NCBI RefSeq assembly: GCF_031581065.1
Contig: NZ_JAVLBN010000020.1
Span: 1 to 40,763 of the forward strand
Reading direction: 5' to 3'
Source of the DNA: Salibacter sp031581065
GTDB lineage: Bacteria > Bacteroidota > Bacteroidia > Flavobacteriales_G > Salibacteraceae
DNA: 40,763 bases
Both the position numbers and the translations under genes were made by a program. Below the pieces are notes generated by a model. It was not told the DNA's origin, did not search any database, and saw nothing but the letters and a program-made list of their open reading frames with translations. Shown piece by piece: positions 24,164 to 32,190 of this stretch. Within the stretch, counting starts at the first letter, position 1, and every line of letters begins with the position of its first letter.

Positions 24164-24250
24164 TATTTAGACTTGATCTTAATAAAGACAAAGGTAACGC
24201 AATAGTGAAACAGCAACAAGTTAATAACAGACTTAAATACGAGAAGTTTT

Positions 24251-25174
24251 TCACAAATCAGATGAAGAAAATGTGTGACCATCGAGTGCTAACTCAGTAT
24301 TGCCAAACACTTCACGGGCTTCTTCAAGGTGTTGATCAAAGTTTTTATAGCGGGCAGAGTAATGCCCAATAAGAAGCTTACTAACTTTTGCCTTTTCAGC
24401 AATTGTTGCTGCATCACGAGCCGTTGAATGATAAGTTTGTTGAGCACGCTCTCTAAACGCTTCTGTGAAAGTAGCTTCGTGATAGAGTAAATCTGTATTC
24501 TCGATCAACGGGACTATCCTATCATTGTAGCGCGTATCAGAGCAAAAAGCATACGAATAACTCTTGCGGGGAGGCAATGTGATTTCTTCGTTTTGAAATA
24601 CTCTGCCATCTTCGCGGTGAAAATCTACTCCCTCTTTGATTTTTGGTAATTGTTCTACAGGAATTTTCAACTTGTCGATCAACTCCTTTTTTATTCTCCT
24701 GTTTTTGGGTTTTTCAACAAAGAGAAATCCATTGCACGGAATTCTGTGATCGAGCGGAATGGTATAAACATCGGCAATATTATCGGAGTAAATGTGGCTC
24801 TTACCATCATTGAACTCCAATTCCTGAAAATTGATTTTATAATTGAGCTTACTATCTGCTACTTTTAGCTGGAGGTTGATAATCTCTTTCAATCCGGGTG
24901 GACAAAAAATCAACAACTCGTTTTGCCTGCCCAGCAAGTGCATGGTATTCAACAGTCCGATCAACCCAAAAAAATGATCTCCGTGAAGGTGACTGATAAA
25001 GATTGCCTTAATCCGCTGCATTTTCACGCGGTATTTGCGCATCTGGATTTGCGTACCTTCTCCACAATCAATTAAGTAATGAGATTGATTGATGGAAATT
25101 AACTGAGAAGTTGTATTTCGTGTTGTGGTAGGAATAGCGCTATTTGCTCCTAAAATCTTTAGCTCAAACCCCAT
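24251..25174 (-). CDS. rnz: Ribonuclease Z
   Basis: RNase Z is a zinc-dependent endonuclease that removes 3' trailers from tRNA precursors. The 307-residue sequence has the metallo-beta-lactamase core: NSAIPTTTRNTTSQL, YLIDCGEGTQIQMRK, the metal-binding HLHGDHFFG (residues 62-67 for HLHGDH), the SYAFCSDTRYN segment, LLYHEATF, HSTARDAATIAEKA and LLIGHYSARY. Length matches bacterial long-form RNase Z. Its ATG overlaps the stop of the upstream T9SS gene (TAATG), so translation is likely coupled. It is the last gene of the pyrR-pyrB run. Confidence 0.96.
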   Translation of the reverse strand: MGFELKILGANSAIPTTTRNTTSQLISINQSHYLIDCGEGTQIQMRKYRVKMQRIKAIFISHLHGDHFFGLIGLLNTMHLLGRQNELLIFCPPGLKEIINLQLKVADSKLNYKINFQELEFNDGKSHIYSDNIADVYTIPLDHRIPCNGFLFVEKPKNRRIKKELIDKLKIPVEQLPKIKEGVDFHREDGRVFQNEEITLPPRKSYSYAFCSDTRYNDRIVPLIENTDLLYHEATFTEAFRERAQQTYHSTARDAATIAEKAKVSKLLIGHYSARYKNFDQHLEEAREVFGNTELALDGHTFSSSDL

Positions 25175-25872
25175 TACTGCACTACGATCATTTTGATGTG
25201 CCGTGTTTTATCAGCCGCTTTAAACGTACCAAAATAATGACCCGGTGAATAATCTGAAATATCGTAGTGAAATTGGTTGGTTCCTGTTTGCAATTGAACA
25301 TTGAACTGATCGACTAATGTTCCTGTAATGTCAAACATTGAAACTGTTCCTTCCCTGGGCTTGTCCGTAATAAAAGCAAAACTCGGATTTGCTTTCACCG
25401 GATTCGGGTAAATAGAAAATGAAAGGTGATTATCATCCAGTGAGTTAATACCATTCGCCTGCTGAACCTCAACATCGTAATTCGCATCGAGGTTTGAATC
25501 TAAAGTGAAAAAGCTTGCTTTAATATAAGCTGTAGTTGTAAAAACACCTGATACAGATGGAGTACCGCTAATCATGATGCAGTGATCTCCACTGGAAAAA
25601 CTACAGGATTGTGGATTGCAATCATAGCCGAGACCAGGAGGAATATTCACAACAGAATCTACCTGGCCTGTAAAATTTTGAGGTACTCTAAAAGAGATAA
25701 CAAACTCGGTGTATTGCCCCTCAACCATTGTTACTGTGGTATCATCAGGGTTTGGATAAACCAGTGAGTTGCTATTGTCCAACTTATTACTTTCAGGTGA
25801 ACACTGTCCTAAAGCAGAGTTGAATCCTCCAAACGTTATTATTGTAAGTAAAAGCGTAAAAATTCTTTTCAT
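25174..25872 (-). CDS. Small secreted protein with T9SS sorting domain
   Basis: 232 residues: signal peptide (FTLLLTIITFGGFNSALGQ), a beta-rich central part of about 130 residues with four cysteines (CNPQSCSFSSGDHC), and a T9SS type A domain at about 150-232 (LSFSIYPNPVKANPSFAF to DYSPGHYFGTFKA). The central fold was not identified. It is placed between two cytoplasmic genes in a run with pyrB and rnz and overlaps rnz by one base. A secreted protein translationally linked to a tRNA nuclease is odd and probably reflects insertion into an older gene order. Confidence 0.8.
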   Translation of the reverse strand: MKRIFTLLLTIITFGGFNSALGQCSPESNKLDNSNSLVYPNPDDTTVTMVEGQYTEFVISFRVPQNFTGQVDSVVNIPPGLGYDCNPQSCSFSSGDHCIMISGTPSVSGVFTTTAYIKASFFTLDSNLDANYDVEVQQANGINSLDDNHLSFSIYPNPVKANPSFAFITDKPREGTVSMFDITGTLVDQFNVQLQTGTNQFHYDISDYSPGHYFGTFKAADKTRHIKMIVVQ

Positions 25873-25882
25873 AGTGTTTAAT

Positions 25883-26215
25883 TTATATGTTGTCTATTTC
25901 GCGTTCAACTTCTTCCATAAAAATAATGTCCTGTGCTTCTGATACTGTTGGAGCACATTCGGTTTCAGCGAAATATGATTCACAAAATTTCTCATCCCCC
26001 GAAATTACAAAACTTTTCTTTTTATCCTCAACTTTTGATTTCCATATGTTAACTGCTTCCAGGAAATCGTCTTTAGGTATATCGTTATCGGTCAAAACCA
26101 GCAATACGTTTTCCTCATTCCGGCTCCAGTGCTCCTTGCAGGCTTTTACATCAGATTCGTGATCTGACCATTTGAGAAAATACTGTGTGTGTTTATCACC
26201 TTTTTCGTATTTCAT
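25883..26215 (-). CDS. Conserved hypothetical protein, 110 residues
   Basis: A soluble protein without signal peptide. It looks like a small alpha/beta domain: NVLLVLTDNDIPKDDFLEAVNIWKS, then KSFVISGDEKFCESYF and a helical acidic tail. It lies 17 bases after pyrB and 10 bases before the T9SS gene, on the same strand, so it is part of the run. No family name was recognised; position next to rnz suggests a housekeeping role, but this is inference. Confidence 0.65.
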   Translation of the reverse strand: MKYEKGDKHTQYFLKWSDHESDVKACKEHWSRNEENVLLVLTDNDIPKDDFLEAVNIWKSKVEDKKKSFVISGDEKFCESYFAETECAPTVSEAQDIIFMEEVEREIDNI

Positions 26216-26232
26216 AGCTACACGGTTTATGT

Positions 26233-27165
26233 TTAACGGGCAATTTTTTCAGCCAACAGATAGAGAACAGCCATGCGAATAGCTACACCGTTTTCAACCT
26301 GGTTGAGAATAATCGCATGATCGCTGTCGGCCACGTCAGATGTCATTTCTACTCCCCTATTGATAGGACCCGGGTGCATGATGGTGATCTCTTTAGACAA
26401 ACTATTCAACAATTCCGCATCAACACCATAGGTCATTGTATATTCTCGGATTGATGGAAAATACTTGATCTCCTGTCTTTCGAGCTGAATGCGCAACATA
26501 TTGGCAATGTCACACCATTCAAGCGCTTCGCGTAAATCGAGTTCAACTTCAACTCCCAAATCTTCAATGTATTTTGGAATGAGTGTTTGTGGTCCGCAAA
26601 CTTTGACTGTAGCTCCCAGTTTTTGAAGCGCGAATATGTTGGAAAGCGCTACACGTGAATGAACAATATCTCCCACAATCACAACTTTCTTTCCTTCTAC
26701 ATCACCGTATTTCTCGCGAATGGAATACGTGTCGAGAAGAGCTTGTGTGGGATGTTCGTGAGCACCGTCACCAGCGTTGACAATTCTCGAATTCACATTT
26801 CTGCTCAAAAACACAGCTGCTCCCGGGTTTGGATGGCGCATAACCACCATGTCAACTTTCATGGCGAGAATATTATTCACCGTATCGATTAGAGTTTCCC
26901 CTTTCTTCACTGAAGAACCAGATGCGGAAAAATTCACCACATCAGCTGAAAGCCGTTTTTCAGCCAGTTCAAAAGAGAGCTTTGTGCGTGTTGAGTTTTC
27001 AAAAAAGAGATTGGCAATTGTGATATCTCGAAGTGAAGGAACTTTTTTGATCGGCCGGTTGATGACATCTTTAAAATTATCAGCAGTGGTAAATATCAAC
27101 TCGATATCTTCCCTGCTCAACCCTTTGATTCCTAAAAGATGATCAACACTCAAATTACTCATCAT
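26233..27165 (-). CDS. pyrB: Aspartate carbamoyltransferase catalytic subunit
   Basis: PyrB joins carbamoyl phosphate and aspartate in the second step of pyrimidine synthesis. The 310-residue sequence has the carbamoyl-phosphate motif FFENSTRTKLSFE (STRT at residues 58-61), the SSVKKGETL loop, HPTQALLDTYSI, VVIVGDIVHSRVA and the C-terminal HPGPINRGVE. Length is normal, and no regulatory subunit pyrI is adjacent. The start overlaps the pyrR end; ATG codons at 27165 and 27162 are both possible. Co-transcription with pyrR suggests uridine-nucleotide control. Confidence 0.96.
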   Translation of the reverse strand: MMSNLSVDHLLGIKGLSREDIELIFTTADNFKDVINRPIKKVPSLRDITIANLFFENSTRTKLSFELAEKRLSADVVNFSASGSSVKKGETLIDTVNNILAMKVDMVVMRHPNPGAAVFLSRNVNSRIVNAGDGAHEHPTQALLDTYSIREKYGDVEGKKVVIVGDIVHSRVALSNIFALQKLGATVKVCGPQTLIPKYIEDLGVEVELDLREALEWCDIANMLRIQLERQEIKYFPSIREYTMTYGVDAELLNSLSKEITIMHPGPINRGVEMTSDVADSDHAIILNQVENGVAIRMAVLYLLAEKIAR

Positions 27166-27694
27166 CAATTGTTTTTAGAACAACATGTCCTTCATTATCG
27201 AGATTCACATCCACGCGTTCTGATACAACCGAGTCAACTGTTCGTCCAACATAATCGGCCTGGATGGGAAGTTGACGACTAAATCTTCTATCGATCAGAA
27301 CCAGGAACTCGACCTTTTTTGGCCTGCCAAAATCCATGAGGGCATCCATGCCGGATCTGATCGTGCGCCCCGTATAAAGAACATCATCAATCATGATGAC
27401 CTTCTTGTTTTCTATTTCAAAATCGATTGTTGTTTCGCTTACTGTAATCGGTTCATCGCGTCTTCTAAAATCATCGCGATAGAACGAAACATCGAGATAC
27501 CCCAGTTCAACATCTGCTCCGGAAAGAACCCTTTTAAGCTCAGCGTGTAACCTGTCAGCTAACTGGATTCCGCGAGGCTGCAAACCAATTAGAACTGTAT
27601 TTTCAAAATCACCGTGATTTTCAATCAACTGGCGAGCCAATCGCTTGATAGTGATGTCGAGTACTTTGCTATTGAGTAAAATTCTGGGTTGCAT
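27155..27694 (-). CDS. pyrR: Bifunctional pyr operon regulator / uracil phosphoribosyltransferase PyrR
   Basis: PyrR has the fold of a phosphoribosyltransferase; in many bacteria it also binds pyr mRNA. The 179-residue protein starts MQPRILLNSKVLDITIKRLARQLIENH and has VLIGLQPRGIQLADRL and the PRPP-binding motif VIMIDDVLYTGRTIRSGMDAL. The ATG at 27694 was chosen over an in-frame upstream start because it matches family N-termini and follows the -7 box at 27702-27709. Its end overlaps pyrB by about 11 bases. No room exists for a leader with PyrR-binding attenuators, so RNA-level control of this operon looks unlikely. Confidence 0.95.
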   Translation of the reverse strand: MQPRILLNSKVLDITIKRLARQLIENHGDFENTVLIGLQPRGIQLADRLHAELKRVLSGADVELGYLDVSFYRDDFRRRDEPITVSETTIDFEIENKKVIMIDDVLYTGRTIRSGMDALMDFGRPKKVEFLVLIDRRFSRQLPIQADYVGRTVDSVVSERVDVNLDNEGHVVLKTIDDE

Positions 27695-27701
27695 TCTTTG
27701 G

Positions 27702-27709
27702 CAAATATA
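27702..27709 (-). promoter_or_regulatory. Possible -7 box immediately before pyrR
   Basis: On the minus strand, TATATTTG matches TAnnTTTG and lies 7 bases before the pyrR ATG. A TTG at 27734-27732 gives a 22-base spacer, longer than ideal. If used, the transcript would be nearly leaderless. It overlaps the end of the spacing between pabA and pyrR. Confidence 0.4.
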
Positions 27710-27723
27710 GGAGTAAGTCCCAA

Positions 27724-28296
27724 TCATTTTTCAATCATAAGGAGCCAATTTTTTACAATTTGCTTTCCGTGACTACTCAAAATAGATTCCGGATGAAATT
27801 GCACACCGTAAACAGGTAGGCTTTTGTGCTCGATTGCCATTGTCACATTTCCCCAGGTTGCAGTCGCTTTCAAATCTCCCGGCAAAGCTGATCGTTCAGC
27901 TGCCCAGGAATGGTACAATCCCACTACAGTTGGGTTCTGAATATTACTGAAAATTGAAATTCCATTGTGCACAATTTCAACGGGTCTGCCGTGCTGCACA
28001 CCAGGCATATTGAAAAGCTCTCCGTCAAAATGATTGATAATTCCCTGCATTCCCAGGCATACTCCCAGCAATGGCTTTTCATTCACAAACCGCTCGATTA
28101 CCTGCATGAGTTTCCCTGCAGTTTGGGGCAACTCCGGCCCCGGACTCAAAACAATTGCATAGCTCGTGGTCAGAACCGACCAGTCGATTTCGTCATTCCG
28201 CATCACTACAACCTCATCAACCAACGGCTCCAGCAAATGAACCAGGTTATAAGTAAAACTGTCGTAATTATCGATGATCGAAATAGTTCTATTCAT
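27724..28296 (-). CDS. pabA: Glutamine amidotransferase of anthranilate / aminodeoxychorismate synthase (component II)
   Basis: A 190-residue class I glutamine amidotransferase that supplies ammonia to a chorismate-using partner. It shows IIDNYDSFTYNLVHLL, VLSPGPELP, the nucleophile in PLLGVCLGMQGI, LYHSWAA, and the catalytic His-Glu in VQFHPESILSSHG. Sequence cannot tell reliably whether the product is for tryptophan (TrpG) or folate (PabA). No trp genes are near and no partner subunit lies in the window, so PabA is the more likely name. It may be transcribed with pyrR, 29 bases downstream. Confidence 0.85.
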   Translation of the reverse strand: MNRTISIIDNYDSFTYNLVHLLEPLVDEVVVMRNDEIDWSVLTTSYAIVLSPGPELPQTAGKLMQVIERFVNEKPLLGVCLGMQGIINHFDGELFNMPGVQHGRPVEIVHNGISIFSNIQNPTVVGLYHSWAAERSALPGDLKATATWGNVTMAIEHKSLPVYGVQFHPESILSSHGKQIVKNWLLMIEK

Positions 28297-28337
28297 ATCC
28301 GCAAAAGTGCATAATTTGTCAATAACTCCTACTTTGA

Positions 28338-28368
28338 TTTGGTATTCCCATTTTGAGAATTATTTTTG
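28338..28368 (+). promoter_or_regulatory. Bacteroidota-type promoter of the sigma-54 response-regulator operon
   Basis: TTTG (28338-28341), 19 bases, TATTTTTG (28361-28368): an exact match to TTTG-N19-TAnnTTTG. Transcription would start near 28375, about 17 nt before the ATG at 28392. It shows that the regulator itself is expressed from a primary-sigma promoter. Confidence 0.75.
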
Positions 28369-28391
28369 TTGATAATCGCACAAACCTAAAC

Positions 28392-29753
28392 ATGGAAAAA
28401 TCAAAACCACTCAAAATATTTGTTGTTGAAGATGATGAATGGTACAATAATTTTTTAAAGTACAATTTAGAACTCAACGAAGACAACGAAGTCCACTCAT
28501 TCAAGACCGGTAAGGAGTTTATCAAAAAACTTCACGAACGCCCTGATGTGGTAACGCTCGACTACTCACTCCCCGATATGGATGGTGATAAGGTCATGAA
28601 ACACATCAAGGATTTCGACTCTAACATTCAAGTGCTTGTAGTATCGGGACAGGAAGATATCGAAACGGCTGTCGAAATTCTCAAACAAGGCGCTTATGAT
28701 TATGTCGTGAAAAACAACGACACACGTGAACGGCTTTTTGCTGTCCTGAATCACATCAGGAAAAATGTTGAGCTAAAAGAGGAAATTTCAGCACTCAAAA
28801 AAGAGATCAGCAAAAAATACGATTTCTCTAAAGCCATTGTGGGAAATAGTACAGCCATAAAAAAAGTCTTTAACCTCATAGAAAAAGCCTGTGAGAGTAA
28901 AATCACCGTTTCAGTAACAGGAGAAACAGGAACGGGAAAAGAACTTGTTGCTAAAGCGATTCACTACAACTCAAAGCGAAAGAAAAAACCATTCATACCT
29001 GTAAATATTACAGCAATACCCAGCGAATTGATCGAGAGTGAACTATTTGGTCACGAAAAAGGAGCTTTCACGGGTGCTCAACAACGCAGGATAGGAAAGT
29101 TTGAAGAAGCAACAGGCGGTACGATCTTTCTCGATGAAATTGGTGAAATGGATCCCAACCTGCAAGCTAAACTGTTGCGAGTATTGCAGGAACGTGAACT
29201 GAACAGAATTGGGAGTAACAAAACCATTCCGCTCGATGTGCGAATCATTGTAGCAACTCACCGCAATTTAGCCGATGAAGTCAAAAAAGGCACCTTTCGC
29301 GAGGATCTCTACTACAGATTGCTCGGTTTACCCATTCACCTACCTCCGCTCAGAGAAAGAGGAAACGACATCCTTCTTATTGCCGATTTCTTTGTCAAAG
29401 AATACTGTAAGGAGAATGAGATTCCAATCAAAAAACTGAGTTCAAAAGCAAAAAGCAAATTATTGAAGTTTCCGTTTCCGGGAAATGTTCGTGAGCTCAA
29501 AGCTGTGATTGAACTCGCCTGTGTAATGGCTAATGACGAGATGATTGAAGAAAGTGATATTTCTTTCAATTCATCTAACAACATGCAGGATATCCTAATG
29601 AAAGAAATGACTCTCAAAGAATACCAGGCTCGTATCATCGAAACGTTCATGGAAAAGTACGATAACAATGTTTTGCAAGTAGCTAAAAAGCTCGATGTGG
29701 GGAAATCAACAATTTACAGAATGATTCAAAACGGGGAAGTTCAACAAAAATGA
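28392..29753 (+). CDS. Sigma-54-dependent response regulator (NtrC type)
   Basis: 453 residues with three domains: receiver (1-125; acidic pocket EDD at 13-15, phospho-acceptor Asp57 in VVTLDYSLPDMDG), AAA+ (about 150-385; Walker A GETGTGKE, sigma-54 contact loop GAFTGAQQRR, Walker B GGTIFLDEIGEMD, arginine-finger region FREDLYYRL) and a Fis-type helix-turn-helix at the end (VAKKLDVGKSTIYRMIQ). It activates sigma-54 promoters after phosphorylation. ATG 28392 was chosen because it fits the promoter and begins just before the receiver fold. Its stop overlaps the next gene, an Hpt protein, by 4 bases; no histidine kinase is nearby. Confidence 0.95.
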   Translation: MEKSKPLKIFVVEDDEWYNNFLKYNLELNEDNEVHSFKTGKEFIKKLHERPDVVTLDYSLPDMDGDKVMKHIKDFDSNIQVLVVSGQEDIETAVEILKQGAYDYVVKNNDTRERLFAVLNHIRKNVELKEEISALKKEISKKYDFSKAIVGNSTAIKKVFNLIEKACESKITVSVTGETGTGKELVAKAIHYNSKRKKKPFIPVNITAIPSELIESELFGHEKGAFTGAQQRRIGKFEEATGGTIFLDEIGEMDPNLQAKLLRVLQERELNRIGSNKTIPLDVRIIVATHRNLADEVKKGTFREDLYYRLLGLPIHLPPLRERGNDILLIADFFVKEYCKENEIPIKKLSSKAKSKLLKFPFPGNVRELKAVIELACVMANDEMIEESDISFNSSNNMQDILMKEMTLKEYQARIIETFMEKYDNNVLQVAKKLDVGKSTIYRMIQNGEVQQK

Positions 29754-30085
29754 GTAATGAATTATACGACATTGAACAGTTAAAAATGGCAACAGGCAAT
29801 GATCCTGATTTCACTAATCACATGATCAAAGTCTTTTTAGAGGAAGCTCCCAAACTTTTCGATAAACTGAGTAATCATTTCGAGGTAAATGATCCCAAAG
29901 GAGTTCGATTTATCGCTCACCAGTTAAAGGGAAACTTCAAAGCTATGGGAATCCACTCCTGGGAAGATCTAAGAGCGATTGAACTGGCAGCCAAAGAAGA
30001 AGAACTCGGCAAAATTGAAACAGAAATGGAGTCTGTTCAGGAAAAATTTCCTAAAATTATTGAATCATTAAAACGAGAATTATGA
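29750..30085 (+). CDS. Histidine phosphotransfer (Hpt) domain protein
   Basis: A 111-residue single Hpt domain, a four-helix bundle that passes phosphate between receiver domains in multistep relays. The phosphorylated residue is probably His57 in RFIAHQLKGNFKAMG, which fits the HxLKG family motif. It overlaps the sigma-54 regulator upstream and the RidA gene downstream by ATGA, so the three are translationally coupled. It most likely donates phosphate to the regulator, with a hybrid kinase encoded elsewhere. Confidence 0.9.
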   Translation: MSNELYDIEQLKMATGNDPDFTNHMIKVFLEEAPKLFDKLSNHFEVNDPKGVRFIAHQLKGNFKAMGIHSWEDLRAIELAAKEEELGKIETEMESVQEKFPKIIESLKREL

Positions 30086-30462
30086 ATCATCAATTCATTC
30101 ATACCGATCATGCTCCTTCTCCAATTGGACCATACAGCCAGGCAACACGAGCTGGTGACACAATTTATGTCAGTGGTCAGATCGCGATCAATGCCGAGAC
30201 CAATGAACTCGAAACAGACAACCTGGAACAGGAGACTGAACGAGTACTCGAAAACCTGAAACAGGTTCTCCTGGCAGCCGGTGCTAAACTGGAAAATGTA
30301 GTCAAATGCAGCATTTTCATTTCAGATATGAACAACTTTGGCCGAATCAACGAAGTGTACGGCAAATACTTTGAACGTAACCAACCGGCCCGTGAAACTG
30401 TTGAAGTTGCCGGATTACCTAAAGACGTAAACGTAGAAATCTCCTGCATTGCAGTTGTATAA
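30082..30462 (+). CDS. ridA: RidA family protein (reactive intermediate deaminase)
   Basis: RidA hydrolyses reactive enamine/imine intermediates formed by PLP-dependent dehydratases such as threonine dehydratase. The 126-residue protein has the complete family pattern: APSPIGPYSQATRAGDTIYVSGQIAI, VKCSIFISDMNNFGRINEVYGKYF and PARETVEVAGLPKDVNVEISCIAV, with the conserved Arg in PARETVEV that binds the substrate carboxylate. It overlaps the Hpt gene by ATGA and is followed 12 bases later by threonine aldolase, which suggests a shared theme of threonine and PLP-enzyme metabolism. Confidence 0.95.
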   Translation: MNHQFIHTDHAPSPIGPYSQATRAGDTIYVSGQIAINAETNELETDNLEQETERVLENLKQVLLAAGAKLENVVKCSIFISDMNNFGRINEVYGKYFERNQPARETVEVAGLPKDVNVEISCIAVV

Positions 30463-30474
30463 TTCCAGCAAACA

Positions 30475-31503
30475 ATGAACGACCCCAAAATGATCGATTA
30501 CCGAAGCGATACCGTTACACAACCAACTCCTCAAATGATTGAGGCAATGAGCAAAGCTCCGGTTGGAGATGATGTTTACGGTGAAGATCCCACAATCAAA
30601 GAGCTGGAACAATACGCAGCCGATCTTTTTGGGATGGAGAATGCGCTGTTTTGTCCATCGGGTACAATGACCAATCAAATTGCCATCAAAGCACACACTA
30701 CTCCGGGAAAAGAAGTCATCTGTCACGAATGGGCACATATCTACAACTACGAAGGTGGCGGAGTCGCTTTCAACTCGGGCTGCCAAATCAGACCCATTCC
30801 CTCAAAAGACGGTAAGTTTAAAGCTCTTGATGTAGAGGCCAGAATTCAATCGAACACAGATGTTCACGCTGCTCCCACAGCTCTTATAAGCGTTGAAAAC
30901 ACGGTAAACAAAGCTGGAGGGACTGTTTGGAAAAAGGATGAAATTGAACCGATCACACGTGTCGGTCAGATCCACAACATCCCGCTTCACCTCGATGGTG
31001 CAAGGCTGTTCAATGCACTGGAAGCAACCGGTGAAACGCCTGCCGATTACGGCAAGCTCTTTAACAGCATTTCAATCTGTTTGTCGAAAGGTCTCGGAGC
31101 ACCAGTTGGCTCGCTACTATTGGGATCTGACCAGTTCATTACAAAGGCACGCAGAATTAGAAAAGTAATGGGTGGCGGAATGAGACAGGCCGGAATCATT
31201 GCCGCTGGCGGATTGTACGCCCTCAAAAACAACATTAACCGTTTGCGTGAGGATCGTGAAAATGCGATCAAGATTTACGAGGCAGTAAAAGAATCTGCAA
31301 TTTGCAAATCAGTTGAAAAACCACAGACGAACATCGTCCTCTTTGAAACAACCGATAATAAGCCATTGAATGCGGTTCTGACCGAAATGGAAAAGTACGG
31401 AATCAAGGCTTCACCGATGGGTAATAAAATCAGAATGGTGACGCACCTCAACCACAGCCACGAAGATATTGTGCGCACCTGCGACATCTTAAGAAGCTTG
31501 TAA
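30475..31503 (+). CDS. ltaE: Low-specificity L-threonine aldolase
   Basis: A PLP enzyme that splits L-threonine or allo-threonine into glycine and acetaldehyde. The 342-residue sequence starts with IDYRSDTVTQPTPQMIEAM and has VGDDVYGEDPTIKELEQYAADLFGME, FCPSGTMTNQIAIKAHT and HLDGARLFNA. The likely PLP lysine is in SICLSKGLGAPVGSLLLG, with RKVMGGGMRQAGIIAA after it. All family signatures are intact. It lies in the operon after ridA; RidA may protect the cell from enamines made from threonine. Three copies of the dispersed word lie in this gene (30964, 31123, 31374), the highest density in the window. Confidence 0.95.
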   Translation: MNDPKMIDYRSDTVTQPTPQMIEAMSKAPVGDDVYGEDPTIKELEQYAADLFGMENALFCPSGTMTNQIAIKAHTTPGKEVICHEWAHIYNYEGGGVAFNSGCQIRPIPSKDGKFKALDVEARIQSNTDVHAAPTALISVENTVNKAGGTVWKKDEIEPITRVGQIHNIPLHLDGARLFNALEATGETPADYGKLFNSISICLSKGLGAPVGSLLLGSDQFITKARRIRKVMGGGMRQAGIIAAGGLYALKNNINRLREDRENAIKIYEAVKESAICKSVEKPQTNIVLFETTDNKPLNAVLTEMEKYGIKASPMGNKIRMVTHLNHSHEDIVRTCDILRSL

Positions 31504-31533
31504 ACAATGAGCCTGTACAGCGGTTTATACGAT

Positions 31534-32118
31534 ATGCGCAAACATTTCCTTACACTGCTGATATTTATTTCAATATCTGTTTTCGGTTACAGTCAGAGCC
31601 AAACGGAACTCGAAACTTTCAATCAAAAACGCCAACACATCGTGACAACCGGCATGTATGTGCTCGGTGGCTGGGCCGTTGCGAATATGGTTACAGGCGG
31701 AATTGGTTACGGGACTTCATCAGGTGAAGCACGGTATTTTCACCAGATGAACATGATGTGGAATACAGTAAATTTAGGGCTTTCAGCAAGTAGTTTGTTA
31801 TTCCGGGACGATTTACCCACAACATTAAAAGGATCATTAGAAGCGCAACAAAACATCGAACACTTATTGCTCTTCAATGCCGGATTAGATGTGGCATACA
31901 TTACAGCTGGGTTTTACCTCAAAGAACGCGCAAAACGCGGTAACCGCTATGACAGATTCACGGGTTACGGCAACTCACTTCTCCTCCAGGGTGGTTTCCT
32001 CTTGCTTTTTGATGGTGTGATGTATTTCACTCTCCGTAATCACGGAAGCTCAATCGGGAAAATCCTTGAACACGTTCAGTTTAGCAGTAATTCTGTGGGG
32101 GTAAGTTTTTGGTTTTGA
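31534..32118 (+). CDS. Hypothetical membrane protein, DUF6992-like
   Basis: 194 residues: a signal peptide (FLTLLIFISISVFGYSQ) and then several hydrophobic segments, about 40-65, 75-92, 117-135 and 153-172. The order GMYVLGGWAVANMVTGGIGYGT, YFHQMNMMWNTVNLGL and a late hydrophobic segment recalls the DUF6992 family of Bacteroidota, recalled from memory and not certain. Function is unknown. ATG 31534 was chosen because it starts directly before the signal peptide; an in-frame ATG at 31507 adds nine polar residues. Probably the last gene of the regulator-ridA-ltaE operon. Confidence 0.65.
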   Translation: MRKHFLTLLIFISISVFGYSQSQTELETFNQKRQHIVTTGMYVLGGWAVANMVTGGIGYGTSSGEARYFHQMNMMWNTVNLGLSASSLLFRDDLPTTLKGSLEAQQNIEHLLLFNAGLDVAYITAGFYLKERAKRGNRYDRFTGYGNSLLLQGGFLLLFDGVMYFTLRNHGSSIGKILEHVQFSSNSVGVSFWF

Positions 32119-32136
32119 AATAATCACGTTTTTGGG

Positions 32137-32162
32137 TAGGATTGCGATGCATCACAATCCTA
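32137..32162. repeat. Palindromic repeat centred on GATGCATC, left of the hip module
   Basis: TAGGATTGCGATG followed by CATCACAATCCTA, a 26-bp palindrome with one mismatched pair. It is the same repeat type as the perfect one at 33801-33830, on the other side of the hip module. Such short palindromic repeats behave like REP elements in many genomes. Confidence 0.7.
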
Positions 32163-32190
32163 TAAATACCTATTCAATACAAAATCTAAA

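Noticed and set aside
27155..27727. Longer PyrR starting at 27727
   Set aside because: The extra 11 residues do not fit family N-termini, and the segment holds the -7 box.
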